DNA from: Salinicola socius
GTDB lineage: Bacteria > Pseudomonadota > Gammaproteobacteria > Pseudomonadales > Halomonadaceae
DNA length: 64,000 nt
NCBI RefSeq assembly: GCF_001937195.1
Contig: NZ_MSDO01000009.1
Span: 124,001-188,000, forward strand
Reading direction: 5' to 3'
The translations under genes and the position numbers were made by a program. Below the pieces are notes generated by a model that saw only the letters and a program-made list of their open reading frames with translations, was not told where the DNA came from and did not search any database. This document shows positions 43,098-52,330 of the stretch, piece by piece; positions within the stretch are counted from its first letter, which is position 1; each line of letters opens with the position of its first letter.

Positions 43098-44087
43098 TCA
43101 ACGCGTGCGGAGTTGACCTCGGACCACGGTGCGGAAGCCGCGCTGCTCCGGTGATTGAATCGCCGCCAGCGCCAGCTGCAGCGCCTGCTGGGCAATCTCC
43201 GGCAAATTGTGATGGATACAGGGAATGTGCAGCCCGAACACGTCGCTGTGCTCGATGTCGTCGATGCTGAACAGCTGAACGTCTCTCTGCGGCACGACGC
43301 CCTGCTCGTGGCAGAGTTTGAGCACTGCCATGGTGATCTGGTTGTTGGCGCCGATGATGCCCTGGGGCCAGGGATGATCGAGCAGATATTGCCGCAGTGC
43401 GTGGTAGGCGGGCTCGAAGGTGAAATCGCTGTACACCACGTCGAGTGCGATGCTGCGGCTGCCGATCGCTTCGCGCAGCCCCGACATGCGCCCGATCGAC
43501 ACCATCGAGTCGGCAGGCCCGGAGACGGCCAGCAGCTGCTCGAGACCTTGCTCCAGACAGTAGCGACCCGCCTGATAGCCACAGTCGAGGTTGTCGATGT
43601 AGACCCCGCCGTAGTGCGCTGCCTTCAGTTCACGATCGACCAGCACGACCGGAATCCCCGCCGCCTGGAGGCGATCCAGATAGGCCGGGTGATAATCGAT
43701 GTCCGACGAGATGACCGAGAGAATCACGGCATCGACGGAGAACTCGATCAGCTTGCCGATGGCTTCCGCTTCCAGCGTTTCCGACTCGTAGGAGTCGAAC
43801 ACCAGCACCGTATAGCCGCGCGCTCTTGCGGCAAGCGTTATCTCCCGGGTCATGCGGCCGAAGAAGGGGTTGCTCATGTTGGGGTTGACGATGCCCAGCG
43901 TGCGCGTGACGGCGGTCTCGCGCTGGGATATCTGCGACGGCGACACGTAATTGAGTTCCCGAGCGATGCGCAATATCTGATCACGTGTTTCGGCGTGGAC
44001 CTTTTCCGGCGAGGAAAACGTTCGCGAAACGGTAATCTTGCTGACGCCGGCCTGGCGGGCAACATCTTCGAGCGTAGTTCGAGGCAT
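43098..44087 (-). CDS. LacI-family transcriptional regulator, probable repressor of the mtl operon
   Basis: The protein has 329 residues. The HTH plus hinge is TTLEDVARQAGVSKITVSRT with the PSQISQRETAVTRTLGIV linker. A periplasmic-binding-protein-like ligand domain follows (NPFFGRMTREI, VLVFDSYESE, VVLVDRELK). ATG 44087 has GGGAG at 9 bases; ATG 44096 is too close to that site. It diverges from mtlEFGKDY, so a polyol-responsive role is likely. In Pseudomonas fluorescens the corresponding mtl operon is under an AraC-type MtlR, so regulator exchange appears to have occurred. Confidence 0.88.
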   Translation of the reverse strand: MPRTTLEDVARQAGVSKITVSRTFSSPEKVHAETRDQILRIARELNYVSPSQISQRETAVTRTLGIVNPNMSNPFFGRMTREITLAARARGYTVLVFDSYESETLEAEAIGKLIEFSVDAVILSVISSDIDYHPAYLDRLQAAGIPVVLVDRELKAAHYGGVYIDNLDCGYQAGRYCLEQGLEQLLAVSGPADSMVSIGRMSGLREAIGSRSIALDVVYSDFTFEPAYHALRQYLLDHPWPQGIIGANNQITMAVLKLCHEQGVVPQRDVQLFSIDDIEHSDVFGLHIPCIHHNLPEIAQQALQLALAAIQSPEQRGFRTVVRGQLRTR

Positions 44088-44569
44088 CGACCTCATCTCC
44101 CTGACAACACCCGTGGTTTCATGAGCTTAGGGCTAATGGCTGGTGCTCTGGCACAGCAGCGTCATTGCGCCAACCGACATTTTATCATGGACAGAAGATA
44201 TCATTTTGTATCATTTTATATCATCGATATTGCCTCTGCAGGGCGCTATTTTCTCTACCACTTAGGTCTAGATAGATCATTAAACATTGGTCTAACATTT
44301 TTTATCTCATTGTTTTTAATGATTTTTATAAAAAACGAATCGCTTGATTCCTTCAGTGTTAACGCTATGATTTGATCCTGATGTCATGGGCGTTGAAACA
44401 GGTGTTGCACAAAGCGCACGGTTGATCCTCGTCTTCATCAAAACGCCAGCCTGGCTAGAGATCAGGCCCGACCGTATCCGCGGGATCATTCGATACTCGG
44501 CGTGACACCAGTCGAAAACGATAGCCGTCGAAAATAGAGCAATAACGAGCGCTACGAGAGGAGTTCCAG
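44088..44569. promoter_or_regulatory. AT-rich divergent region between lacI-type gene and mtlE
   Basis: A 482-bp region without a gene. The stretch 44170-44390 is strikingly AT-rich compared with the rest of the window. It contains repeated TATCATTTT-like words near 44206-44232, and a TTTTTATAAAAA palindrome near 44325. The likely mtl promoter is given separately. Confidence 0.6.
44344..44371 (+). promoter_or_regulatory. Candidate mtlE promoter with overlapping LacI-type operator
   Basis: TTGATT, 16-base spacer, TATGAT. The spacer contains AGTGTTAACGCT (44355-44366), a 12-bp near-palindrome with two mismatches, well placed for repression. The leader to mtlE would be about 190 nt. Confidence 0.5.
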
Positions 44570-45889
44570 ATGAGACTTGCCTTGTTTGTTTCAGGCATCG
44601 GAATCGCGGGCCTGGGTGTCTGTTCCGCTGCCATGGCGCAGAGCACTGAGATCACCGTTGCCACCGTGAACAATCCCGACATGGTGACGATGCAGAGCAT
44701 GATGTCGGCCTTCAACGAGTCGCACCCGGATATCAAGGTCAACTGGGTGACGCTGCCGGAAAACGAACTGCGTCAGAAGGTCACCACCGATATCGCCAGC
44801 GGTGCCGGCCAGTACGACGTGGTCACCGTCAGCAACTACGAGACGCCGATCTGGGCGCAGAACGACTGGCTGACGCCAATGGAGAATCTGCCCGACAGCT
44901 ATGATGTCGACGATCTTCTCAAGCCGGTCAAGGACGGCTTGTCGGTGGATGGCACGCTCTACGCGTTGCCGTTCTACGCCGAATCCTCGGTGACGTACTA
45001 TCGCAAGGATCTGTTCGAGAAGGCCGGTATCGAGATGCCGGACAAGCCCACCTGGAGCCAGATCAAGGATTTCGCTGCCAAGATCCAGTCGTCGTCGGAT
45101 GGCGTCTACGGAATCTGCCTGCGCGGGTTGCCGGGCTGGGGGCAGAACATGGCGCTGTTCGGCACCATGGTCAACAGTTACGGCGGGCGCTGGTTCGATA
45201 TGGACTGGGAGCCACAGTTGACGAGTGAAGAGTGGAAGAATGCGGCCAATGCCTATGTCGATCTGCTCAACAACTATGGCCCTCCGGGCGTGACATCCAA
45301 CGGCTTCACCGAGTCCGAGACGCTGTTCGCCAATGGCCAGTGCGGGATGTGGGTGGATTCCACCGTTGCGGCCAGCTATCTCAGCGATCCGGAAACCTCA
45401 AAGATCGCGGACAAGGTCGGCTTCGCTCAGGCGCCCTACGAGACGACCGAGAAGGGATCCAACTGGCTGTTCACCTGGGCGCTGGCCGTGCCGCAGTCCT
45501 CCAAGCACCAGGAAGCCGCCAAGACGTTCGTGGACTGGGCGACGTCCAAGGACTACATCCAGGCTGTGGCTGACGACAAAGGCTGGCTGGCAGTCCCCCC
45601 GGGAACGCGTCAGTCGACCTATTCCAGCGAAGATTATGTCAAGGCCGCGCCGTTCGCGCCGCTGGTCGAGACGGCAATCAAGAGCGCCAGCCCGAACGAT
45701 CCCAGCGCGCAGGAAGTGCCTTACACCGGCGTGCAGTTCGTCACCATCCCGCAGTTCCAGGCGATCGGTACCCGTGTCGGTCAGCTGATGGCGGCGATGC
45801 TTTCCGGGGATACCAGTGTCGACGAAGCGCTCCAGCAGGGGCAGACCTTCACCGACCGTATCATGCAGCAGACCGGCAAACCGCAGTAA
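44570..45889 (+). CDS. mtlE: Mannitol/sorbitol ABC transporter substrate-binding protein
   Basis: The protein has 439 residues. Signal peptide residues 1-24 end in AAMAQS. A family 1 extracellular binding-protein fold follows: VNNPDMVTMQSMMSAFNESH, KVTTDIASGAGQYDVVTVSN, YALPFYAESSVTYYRKDLFE, GTMVNSYGGRWFDMDW. This matches SmoE/MtlE proteins for hexitols. GAGGAG precedes ATG. It is the first gene of an operon whose order (binding protein, two permeases, ATPase, mannitol dehydrogenase, xylulokinase) equals mtlEFGKDY of Pseudomonas fluorescens. Confidence 0.93.
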   Translation: MRLALFVSGIGIAGLGVCSAAMAQSTEITVATVNNPDMVTMQSMMSAFNESHPDIKVNWVTLPENELRQKVTTDIASGAGQYDVVTVSNYETPIWAQNDWLTPMENLPDSYDVDDLLKPVKDGLSVDGTLYALPFYAESSVTYYRKDLFEKAGIEMPDKPTWSQIKDFAAKIQSSSDGVYGICLRGLPGWGQNMALFGTMVNSYGGRWFDMDWEPQLTSEEWKNAANAYVDLLNNYGPPGVTSNGFTESETLFANGQCGMWVDSTVAASYLSDPETSKIADKVGFAQAPYETTEKGSNWLFTWALAVPQSSKHQEAAKTFVDWATSKDYIQAVADDKGWLAVPPGTRQSTYSSEDYVKAAPFAPLVETAIKSASPNDPSAQEVPYTGVQFVTIPQFQAIGTRVGQLMAAMLSGDTSVDEALQQGQTFTDRIMQQTGKPQ

Positions 45890-45903
45890 GCGATGCGCCT
45901 GTA

Positions 45904-45938
45904 GACACCGCCGATCGGTTGTGACGATCGGCGGTGTC
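45904..45938 (+). other. Intercistronic stem-loop after mtlE
   Basis: GACACCGCCGATCG pairs perfectly with CGATCGGCGGTGTC (14 bp) around a 7-base loop, without a T tract. It probably stabilises the mtlE message relative to the permease genes. Two 15-bp direct repeats (GCTGTGTCAGCCG) follow at 45939-45968. Confidence 0.6.
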
Positions 45939-46039
45939 GCTGTGTCAGCCGACGCTGTGTCAGCCGGCGCGATTCAAGCTGGAGCTGTCTGCTCGGACCA
46001 GCGATTGCGTCATGCAATCCAAAGCTACGGGACTCACGC

Positions 46040-46975
46040 ATGAAAGCCATTTCTCGAACCTCTTCGGCCACCGCGCCATCCGCCGAGGTAACCGGTGCGC
46101 GCTCGTTCGCCCGTACCACGCGACTGCTGATGGCACCGGCGGTCATCTTCCTGCTGATCTGGATGCTCGTGCCGCTGGCCATGACCATCTACTACTCGTT
46201 TCAGCAGTACAACCTCGTCATGCCGATGTACAACGGCTTTGCGGGGTTGAACAATTTCGCGATCCTGTTGAGCGACCCCACTTTCTGGAAGTCGCTGGCC
46301 AACACGCTGATCATCGTCGGGGCCAGTCTGGTCATCACGGTGAGTCTCGGGTTGATGCTGGCGCTGTTGTTCAACCGGACCTTCGTCGGCCGTGGCGTGG
46401 CTCGCACGCTGGCGGTCGCGCCGTTCTTCGTGATGCCGGTGGTGACCGGCCTGATCTGGAAGAACATGCTGTTTCATCCGGTCTACGGTCTGTTCGCCTG
46501 GGTGGCGCGGCAACTGGGGTTGGAGCCGGTCGACTGGCTCGCCCACTATCCGATGCTGTCGGTGATCATCATGATCACCTGGGAATGGACACCGTTCGCG
46601 CTACTGGTGCTGCTGACCGGTCTGCAGTCGCTGCCGGAAGATCAGATCGAGGCGGCCAGGCTCGATGGTGCCAGCGCCTGGCAGGAGTTTCGCCATATCG
46701 TGATTCCGCATCTGGGGCAGGTGCTGTATGTCGTGGTGATGCTGGAAAGCATCTTCTTCCTGACCTCGTTCGCCGAGATCTACACCACCACCAGTGGTGG
46801 GCCCGGTACCGCCACCACCAACCTGCCTTACTACATCTTCCAGACCGTGTTCCAGCAGACCGATATCGGCATCGCCTCGGCGGCGGCCATCGGTGCAGTG
46901 ATCCTGGCGAACATCTTCGCCATCATGCTGATTCGCTTCATTGCCGGAAACCTCAACGCGGGAGCCGCACGATGA
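46040..46975 (+). CDS. mtlF: Mannitol ABC transporter permease MtlF
   Basis: The protein has 311 residues with six membrane helices. The cytoplasmic EAA loop is EAARLDGASAWQEFRHIVIPHL (about residues 211-232), which docks the ATPase. It is related to MalF/SmoF-type permeases. Upstream is a long 150-base gap with a stem-loop, so expression may be lower than mtlE. The ribosome binding site is weak. The stop overlaps mtlG by four bases. Confidence 0.93.
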   Translation: MKAISRTSSATAPSAEVTGARSFARTTRLLMAPAVIFLLIWMLVPLAMTIYYSFQQYNLVMPMYNGFAGLNNFAILLSDPTFWKSLANTLIIVGASLVITVSLGLMLALLFNRTFVGRGVARTLAVAPFFVMPVVTGLIWKNMLFHPVYGLFAWVARQLGLEPVDWLAHYPMLSVIIMITWEWTPFALLVLLTGLQSLPEDQIEAARLDGASAWQEFRHIVIPHLGQVLYVVVMLESIFFLTSFAEIYTTTSGGPGTATTNLPYYIFQTVFQQTDIGIASAAAIGAVILANIFAIMLIRFIAGNLNAGAAR

Positions 46976-47796
46976 ATTCATCTCGTTTCACCAACGGTGT
47001 CATGGGCGTGCTCGCTTGGATCGTGGCGCTACTGATCTTCTTCCCGATCCTGTGGCTGCTGCTGACCGCGTTCAAGACCGAGCAGCAGGCCTTCACGGTA
47101 GTGCCCAACTTCTTTTTCTCGCCGACGTTGGAGAGTTTCAAGACCGCACTGGCGCAGGGCAGCGGTTACTGGCACTACGCCTGGAACTCCGTGTTGACTG
47201 CCGTCGCCTCGACAGTCATCGGCCTGGCACTGGCAGTGCCGGCGGCGTATGCGATGGCTTTCTATCCCAACAAGCGCACCGACTTCCTGCTGGTATGGAT
47301 GGTCTCGACCAAGTTCATCCCGGCGGTCGGCGTCCTGATTCCGATCTACCTGGTCTACAGCGCGGTCGGACTGCTGGATAACGCGCTGGGACTGACGCTT
47401 CTGTTCACGGCGATGAACCTGCCGATCATCGTGTGGATGGTCTACTCCTATTTCCGCGACATCCCCAAGGATATCGTCGAAGCGGCCGACATCGACGGCG
47501 CCAGCATCATGCAGACGCTGTTCAAGGTGGTGCTGCCGCTGGCGCTGCCGGGGTTGGCCTCGACCGGACTGCTGGCGCTGATCCTGGCATGGAACGAGTC
47601 GTTCTGGAGCATCACCATGACTGACCATAGCGCGGCGACACTGGCGGTCTACATCGCATCGTTCAAGAGCGCCGAAGGGCTGTTCTGGGCCAAGATGTCC
47701 GCAGCTTCGGTGCTGGCCATCGCGCCAATCATCGTGCTCGGCTGGTTCACGCAACGCCAGATGGTCAGGGGACTGACCTTCGGCGCCGTCAAATGA
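46972..47796 (+). CDS. mtlG: Mannitol ABC transporter permease MtlG
   Basis: The protein has 274 residues and six helices, of the MalG type. The EAA loop is EAADIDGASIMQTLFKVVLPLALPG. ATG 46972 forms ATGA with the mtlF stop. The frame is open far upstream inside mtlE-mtlF, but that part is antisense-frame noise. The C-terminus ends QRQMVRGLTFGAVK, the usual end for this subfamily. Confidence 0.93.
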   Translation: MNSSRFTNGVMGVLAWIVALLIFFPILWLLLTAFKTEQQAFTVVPNFFFSPTLESFKTALAQGSGYWHYAWNSVLTAVASTVIGLALAVPAAYAMAFYPNKRTDFLLVWMVSTKFIPAVGVLIPIYLVYSAVGLLDNALGLTLLFTAMNLPIIVWMVYSYFRDIPKDIVEAADIDGASIMQTLFKVVLPLALPGLASTGLLALILAWNESFWSITMTDHSAATLAVYIASFKSAEGLFWAKMSAASVLAIAPIIVLGWFTQRQMVRGLTFGAVK

Positions 47797-47841
47797 CCGG
47801 CGATCGCGCTGGTACCGAATTTTATCGAGAGGGTTAACGAC

Positions 47842-48975
47842 ATGGCCATCGTCGAACTCAAGAACGTCGCCAAACGCTATGCATCACAGCAGGGATCGAG
47901 CGGCAGCAACGCCGTCGACAACTTCAATCTGGTCACGCGCGACGGTGAATTCGTGGTGCTGGTGGGGCCTTCGGGTTGCGGCAAGTCGACCACCATGCGC
48001 ATGATCGCCGGGCTGGAGCGCAACACCGAAGGCGAAATCCTGATCGGCGGCAGAGATGTCAGTCAGGTGCCGCCCAAGGAGCGTGACATCGCCATGGTGT
48101 TCCAGAGCTACGCGCTCTATCCGCACATGAGCGTGGCGGACAACATGGGGTTCAGCCTGAAGCTGAAAAAACGCCCCGCGGCAGAGATCAAGGCCAAGAT
48201 CGAGGAAGCGGCACAGACACTGGGAATTGAGCCTCTGCTGGATCGCAAGCCGCGCGAGCTTTCCGGCGGTCAGCGTCAACGCGTCGCGCTGGGTCGGGCG
48301 ATCGTGCGCGATCCGCAGGTTTTCCTGATGGACGAGCCACTCTCCAATCTGGATGCCAAGCTGCGCGTCGATATGCGTGCGGAGATCGTCAAGCTGCACA
48401 AGCGTCTCAAGGTGACCACGTTCTACGTGACCCACGACCAGGTCGAAGCCATGACCATGGGCGAGCGCATCGTGGTGATGAAGGACGGCAGGATTCAACA
48501 GATCGATACCCCGATCAATCTCTATGAATTCCCGGCCAATCGTTTCGTCGCCGGTTTCATCGGCAACCCGTCGATGAACTTTCTGCGTGCCAAGCATGCC
48601 GAAGGAGTCGTCAGTGGCGACGGCTATCGGCTTGCGCTGGACGACGCCCATCGGAGCTCGATGGCCTCACGTGGGGCGGCGGACGTCTGGGTCGGCATTC
48701 GTCCGGAACACCTTCGCCTGGGCGATGCGACGGATACCAATCGTATCGAAGGCAAGGTGGAGGTAGTCGAGACGCTGGGGGCGGTAACCATGGTGCAATT
48801 GAGCGTGGGCGAGCACTTCGTTTCCGCGCAGCTGCCCGGCCACCGGAAGGTCGAGATCGACGACACACTGACACTGGCCTGCGACAGTGACAAGTTGCAC
48901 CTGTTCGACACCGACAGTGAACTGGCCATTGGCCGCGAGTCCGCGTCGCAGCCTTCGACAGCCGTCGAAGCGTGA
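47842..48975 (+). CDS. mtlK: Mannitol ABC transporter ATPase MtlK
   Basis: The protein has 377 residues, MalK/UgpC type. Walker A GPSGCGKST (about residue 43), Q-loop VFQSYALYPHM, signature LSGGQRQRVALGRA, Walker B VFLMDEPLSNLDAKLR and switch His in YVTHDQ are all intact. The C-terminal regulatory TOBE domain (about 240-370) is present, including VGIRPEHLRLGD. It energises MtlFG. Confidence 0.95.
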   Translation: MAIVELKNVAKRYASQQGSSGSNAVDNFNLVTRDGEFVVLVGPSGCGKSTTMRMIAGLERNTEGEILIGGRDVSQVPPKERDIAMVFQSYALYPHMSVADNMGFSLKLKKRPAAEIKAKIEEAAQTLGIEPLLDRKPRELSGGQRQRVALGRAIVRDPQVFLMDEPLSNLDAKLRVDMRAEIVKLHKRLKVTTFYVTHDQVEAMTMGERIVVMKDGRIQQIDTPINLYEFPANRFVAGFIGNPSMNFLRAKHAEGVVSGDGYRLALDDAHRSSMASRGAADVWVGIRPEHLRLGDATDTNRIEGKVEVVETLGAVTMVQLSVGEHFVSAQLPGHRKVEIDDTLTLACDSDKLHLFDTDSELAIGRESASQPSTAVEA

Positions 48976-49036
48976 TCGGGCCTCACGCGGCGCCCAGAAC
49001 CTTTTTCGGGGCAGTGACTTTTTCAGGAGAAACCCT

Positions 49037-50512
49037 ATGGCATCGTTGAATTCGGCGGCCCTCGACCCACTTGACGGTTCCGTCGCCAAGCCGTCCTACG
49101 ATCGTAGCCGGGTTACGCCGGGCATCGTGCATTTCGGCGTCGGGGGGTTTCATCGCGCTCATCAGGCGATGTATCTCGACGATCTCATGAATCGGGGCGA
49201 GGCGCTGGACTGGGGCATCGTCGGCGTCGGCGTGATGCCTGGCGATCGGCGCATGCAGGCCGCGCTCTCGGCCCAGGATCACCTGTATACCTTGGTGGTC
49301 AAGCATCCGGACGGCGAGTACCAGGCGCGGGTCATCGGTTCGATCATCGACTACCGTTACGCGCCGGATGATATCGAGGGCACCCTCGAGCTGCTGGCGG
49401 ACCCCGAGATTCGTATCGTCTCGCTGACGGTGACCGAGGGGGGCTACAACTTCCACCACGTGACCGGCGAATTCGACCTCGGCAACGCGGACGTGCAGCA
49501 CGATCTCGCCTCACCCCGGACCCCGAAGACGACGTTCGGCATCGTCGCCGAGGCGCTGGCCCGACGGCGGGAGCGCGGCATCGAGCCGTTCACGGTAATG
49601 TCTTGCGACAATATCCAGGGTAACGGCGAAGTCGCTCACAAGATGTTCGTGGCCTATGCCCGGGCGCGGGACGCGGAGCTGGGCGACTGGATCGATGCCA
49701 ATGTCCACTTTCCCAATTCGATGGTCGATCGTATTACACCGGTGACGACCGAGGCGGATATCGAAGAGATTCATCAGCGCTTCGGTATCGAAGACCGCTG
49801 GCCCGTGGTGTGCGAGCCCTTCACGCAGTGGGTGCTGGAAGACCATTTCAACAGCGGTCGGCCGGTCTTCGATCAGGTTGGCGTGCCACTGGTCGAAGAC
49901 GTGATGCCTTACGAGCTGATGAAGCTGCGCCTGCTCAATGCCAGTCACCAGGCGTTGACCTATTTCGGCTATCTGGCCGGCTATCGCTACGCCCACGAGG
50001 TGTGCCAGGACCCGCTGTTCGTCGACTTCCTGCTCGACTACATGAACCGGGAGGGCACGCCCACCCTGCGGCCGGTGCCAGGGGTCGATCTCGACGACTA
50101 CAAACGTACCCTGATCGCGCGCTTTGCCAATCCGGAGATCAAGGACACCCTGGCGCGGCTGTGCGCCGAAAGCTCGGACCGCATTCCCAAGTGGTTGCTG
50201 CCGGTGATCCGGGAGCAGCTGGCGCAGGGTGGAGAGATGCATCGCAGCGCGGCGGTCGTGGCCAGCTGGGCACGCTATGCCGAAGGTGTCGACGAGCGGG
50301 GCGAGCCGATCACCGTCGTCGACCGGCTCAAGGACGAATTGATGGCGATTGCCAAGCGCAATCGCGACGAGCCGACTGCCTTCATCGAGAATCGTCAGCT
50401 GTTCGGCGATCTGGCCGACGACGAGCGTTTTCGTGCGGCCTATCTCGATGCCTTGGAGCGGCTCTACCGCGACGGCGCGCGTGGCTGCGTCGAGCATCTC
50501 GTCGCCGGTTGA
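49037..50512 (+). CDS. mtlD: Mannitol 2-dehydrogenase (polyol-specific long-chain dehydrogenase)
   Basis: Oxidises D-mannitol to D-fructose with NAD+; relatives also oxidise arabitol to xylulose. It has 491 residues. GIVHFGVGGFHRAHQAMYLDDL (about 28-49) is the nucleotide-binding N-terminus, TVTEGGYNF and MSCDNIQGNGEV follow, and the catalytic lysine region is ELMKLRLLNASHQALTYFG. AGGAG precedes ATG 49037. The presence of xylulokinase next suggests arabitol is also used. Confidence 0.94.
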   Translation: MASLNSAALDPLDGSVAKPSYDRSRVTPGIVHFGVGGFHRAHQAMYLDDLMNRGEALDWGIVGVGVMPGDRRMQAALSAQDHLYTLVVKHPDGEYQARVIGSIIDYRYAPDDIEGTLELLADPEIRIVSLTVTEGGYNFHHVTGEFDLGNADVQHDLASPRTPKTTFGIVAEALARRRERGIEPFTVMSCDNIQGNGEVAHKMFVAYARARDAELGDWIDANVHFPNSMVDRITPVTTEADIEEIHQRFGIEDRWPVVCEPFTQWVLEDHFNSGRPVFDQVGVPLVEDVMPYELMKLRLLNASHQALTYFGYLAGYRYAHEVCQDPLFVDFLLDYMNREGTPTLRPVPGVDLDDYKRTLIARFANPEIKDTLARLCAESSDRIPKWLLPVIREQLAQGGEMHRSAAVVASWARYAEGVDERGEPITVVDRLKDELMAIAKRNRDEPTAFIENRQLFGDLADDERFRAAYLDALERLYRDGARGCVEHLVAG

Positions 50513-50596
50513 CCCCAGTGGCTGGCGGCGTAAGGTCGGCGTTCGCGCCGGCCTTCAACGCGGTACGGAATCGGAACTGATCAAGGGATGGATACG

Positions 50597-52084
50597 ATGT
50601 ATATCGGCGTGGATTGTGGCACGCAGAGCACCAAGGTCGTGGTGGTCGATGGTGACGACGGTCGCATCGTAGGTGAGGCTTCTCGTCCCCACCAGCTGGA
50701 GCAGGGCGACCACGGCCGGCGGGAGCAGCGGGTCGAAGAGTGGACCGAGGCATTTCGCGGCGCGCTCGACGAGGCTCTGGGCGATGCCGGCGTGAAGGCG
50801 GATGCTATCCGGGCGATCGGTATTTCCGGCCAGCAGCATGGCATGGTGGCGCTGGACGGCGATGGCGTGCCGGTGCACCCGGCCAAGCTCTGGAACGACA
50901 CCGAGACTGCCGAGTGGAACGCGCGGCTGATCGAGCAGCTCGGCGGCGAACAGGGCTGCATCGACAAGCTCGGGCTGGTGCTGCAGACCGGCTACACCGC
51001 CTCCAAGATCGCCTGGCTGCGGGAAACGCATCCTGACGCCTATCGGCGGATCGCCACGCTGCTGCTGCCGCACGACTATCTCAATTTCTGGCTGACGGGT
51101 GAGCGGGTGGCCGAACCGGGCGATGCTTCGGGTACCGGCTACTTCGATACACGCACGCGAACCTGGCGCCGCGACGTTTTCTCGATCATCGCGCCGGAGC
51201 TCGACGCCGACCTCGTGCTGCCGAGACTGATCGATTCCCGCGAGGTAGTGGGGAAGGTGCGCCCGGAGCTGGCGCGCGAGCTGGGGCTCAGCGATGACGT
51301 GCTCGTCTCCAGCGGTGGTGGCGACAACATGATGGGCGCCATTGGCACCGGCAACATCGCGCCGGGCCGGGTCACGATCAGTCTGGGGACCTCCGGCACC
51401 ATCGCCGTTCACTCTTCCGATCCGGTGGTGCCGGACAACGCCATGGTGGCGAACTTCTGCGCCAGCCATGATGGCTGGCTACCGCTGATCTGCACTATGA
51501 ACGTGACCTCGGCGACGACCACGCTGCGAGAGCTGGTCGGGCTCGATATCGACGGTTTCAATCGTGCCGTGGCCAAGGCCGAACCGGGCGCCGGTGGCAT
51601 TACGCTGTTGCCGTTCTTCAGCGGCGAACGGGTGCCGGCACTGCCGCAGGCGCAGGCGAGCATGAGCGGCATGACCAGCTTCAACACCACCCCGGAGAAC
51701 CTGTGTCGTGCCGCTGTCGAAAGCGCGACGTTCGGGCTGCGCTACGGCCTGGAACTGCTCGGGCCGCTGGCCAGCCAGGCAACCCAGATCCGCCTGGTCG
51801 GCGGCGGCGCGAAGAGCCCGATCTGGCGTCAGATCGTCGCCGACGTTCTCGATATTGAAGTCGTCTGCCCGAAGGTTACCGAGGCGGCGGCGTTCGGCGG
51901 CGCGATCCAGGCCCGCTGGTGCGATGATCGCGAGTCCAGAGTGGCGCTGGACGATCTCTGCCAGCACTGGGTGCGCCTGGACGAATCCACGCTGACTCGC
52001 CCTCAACCGGAAACCGTCGCCCGCTATCACGGTATCTACCGACGTTACCGGGAGGCGCTGAGCCGCGAGCACGGTATCGCCTGA
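50597..52084 (+). CDS. mtlY: Xylulokinase (MtlY-type)
   Basis: Phosphorylates D-xylulose to xylulose 5-phosphate. It has 495 residues. FGGY family: the N-terminal phosphate loop is YIGVDCGTQSTKVVVVD, the substrate segment is ISGQQHGMVALD, then WNDTET. The second domain has GGGDNMMGAIGTG, SLGTSGTIAVHS, and the C-terminal FGGY signature-like LVGGGAKSPIWRQIVADVLD. ATG 50597 has GGGA at proper distance; ATG 50588 abuts it. It is the last gene of the mtl operon and feeds the pentose phosphate pathway, joined by transaldolase downstream. Confidence 0.93.
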   Translation: MYIGVDCGTQSTKVVVVDGDDGRIVGEASRPHQLEQGDHGRREQRVEEWTEAFRGALDEALGDAGVKADAIRAIGISGQQHGMVALDGDGVPVHPAKLWNDTETAEWNARLIEQLGGEQGCIDKLGLVLQTGYTASKIAWLRETHPDAYRRIATLLLPHDYLNFWLTGERVAEPGDASGTGYFDTRTRTWRRDVFSIIAPELDADLVLPRLIDSREVVGKVRPELARELGLSDDVLVSSGGGDNMMGAIGTGNIAPGRVTISLGTSGTIAVHSSDPVVPDNAMVANFCASHDGWLPLICTMNVTSATTTLRELVGLDIDGFNRAVAKAEPGAGGITLLPFFSGERVPALPQAQASMSGMTSFNTTPENLCRAAVESATFGLRYGLELLGPLASQATQIRLVGGGAKSPIWRQIVADVLDIEVVCPKVTEAAAFGGAIQARWCDDRESRVALDDLCQHWVRLDESTLTRPQPETVARYHGIYRRYREALSREHGIA

Positions 52085-52330
52085 GACTCTTGCTGGAAGT
52101 ATCGCCCCGGCGACGTTGAAATCACCGCGGGGCTCCCTCATAGAGGGGACGTGCGGTGACTTTCTTGCCGGTCTTTGCTCGCCCGATCTCCCGTGCAACC
52201 GTGAACGAGCCTGGCACCGTCCAACTCGAAACTCGATGTGGGTCACGGCGACCGTCACGCATCGGTGTTATGCTTTTAGAATCAGGATTGCGAAGGGATG
52301 CAATCACACGCTACGACGATGGAGTGACTC

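Noticed and set aside
45934..46971. Upstream extension of the mtlG frame through mtlF (620 codons in total)
   Set aside because: The extension is an out-of-frame reading of mtlF; mtlG starts at 46972 with an ATGA overlap.
52085..52330. Terminator between mtlY and tal
   Set aside because: Some GC-rich inverted repeats are present but are imperfect and lack a T tract, so I cannot support a terminator.
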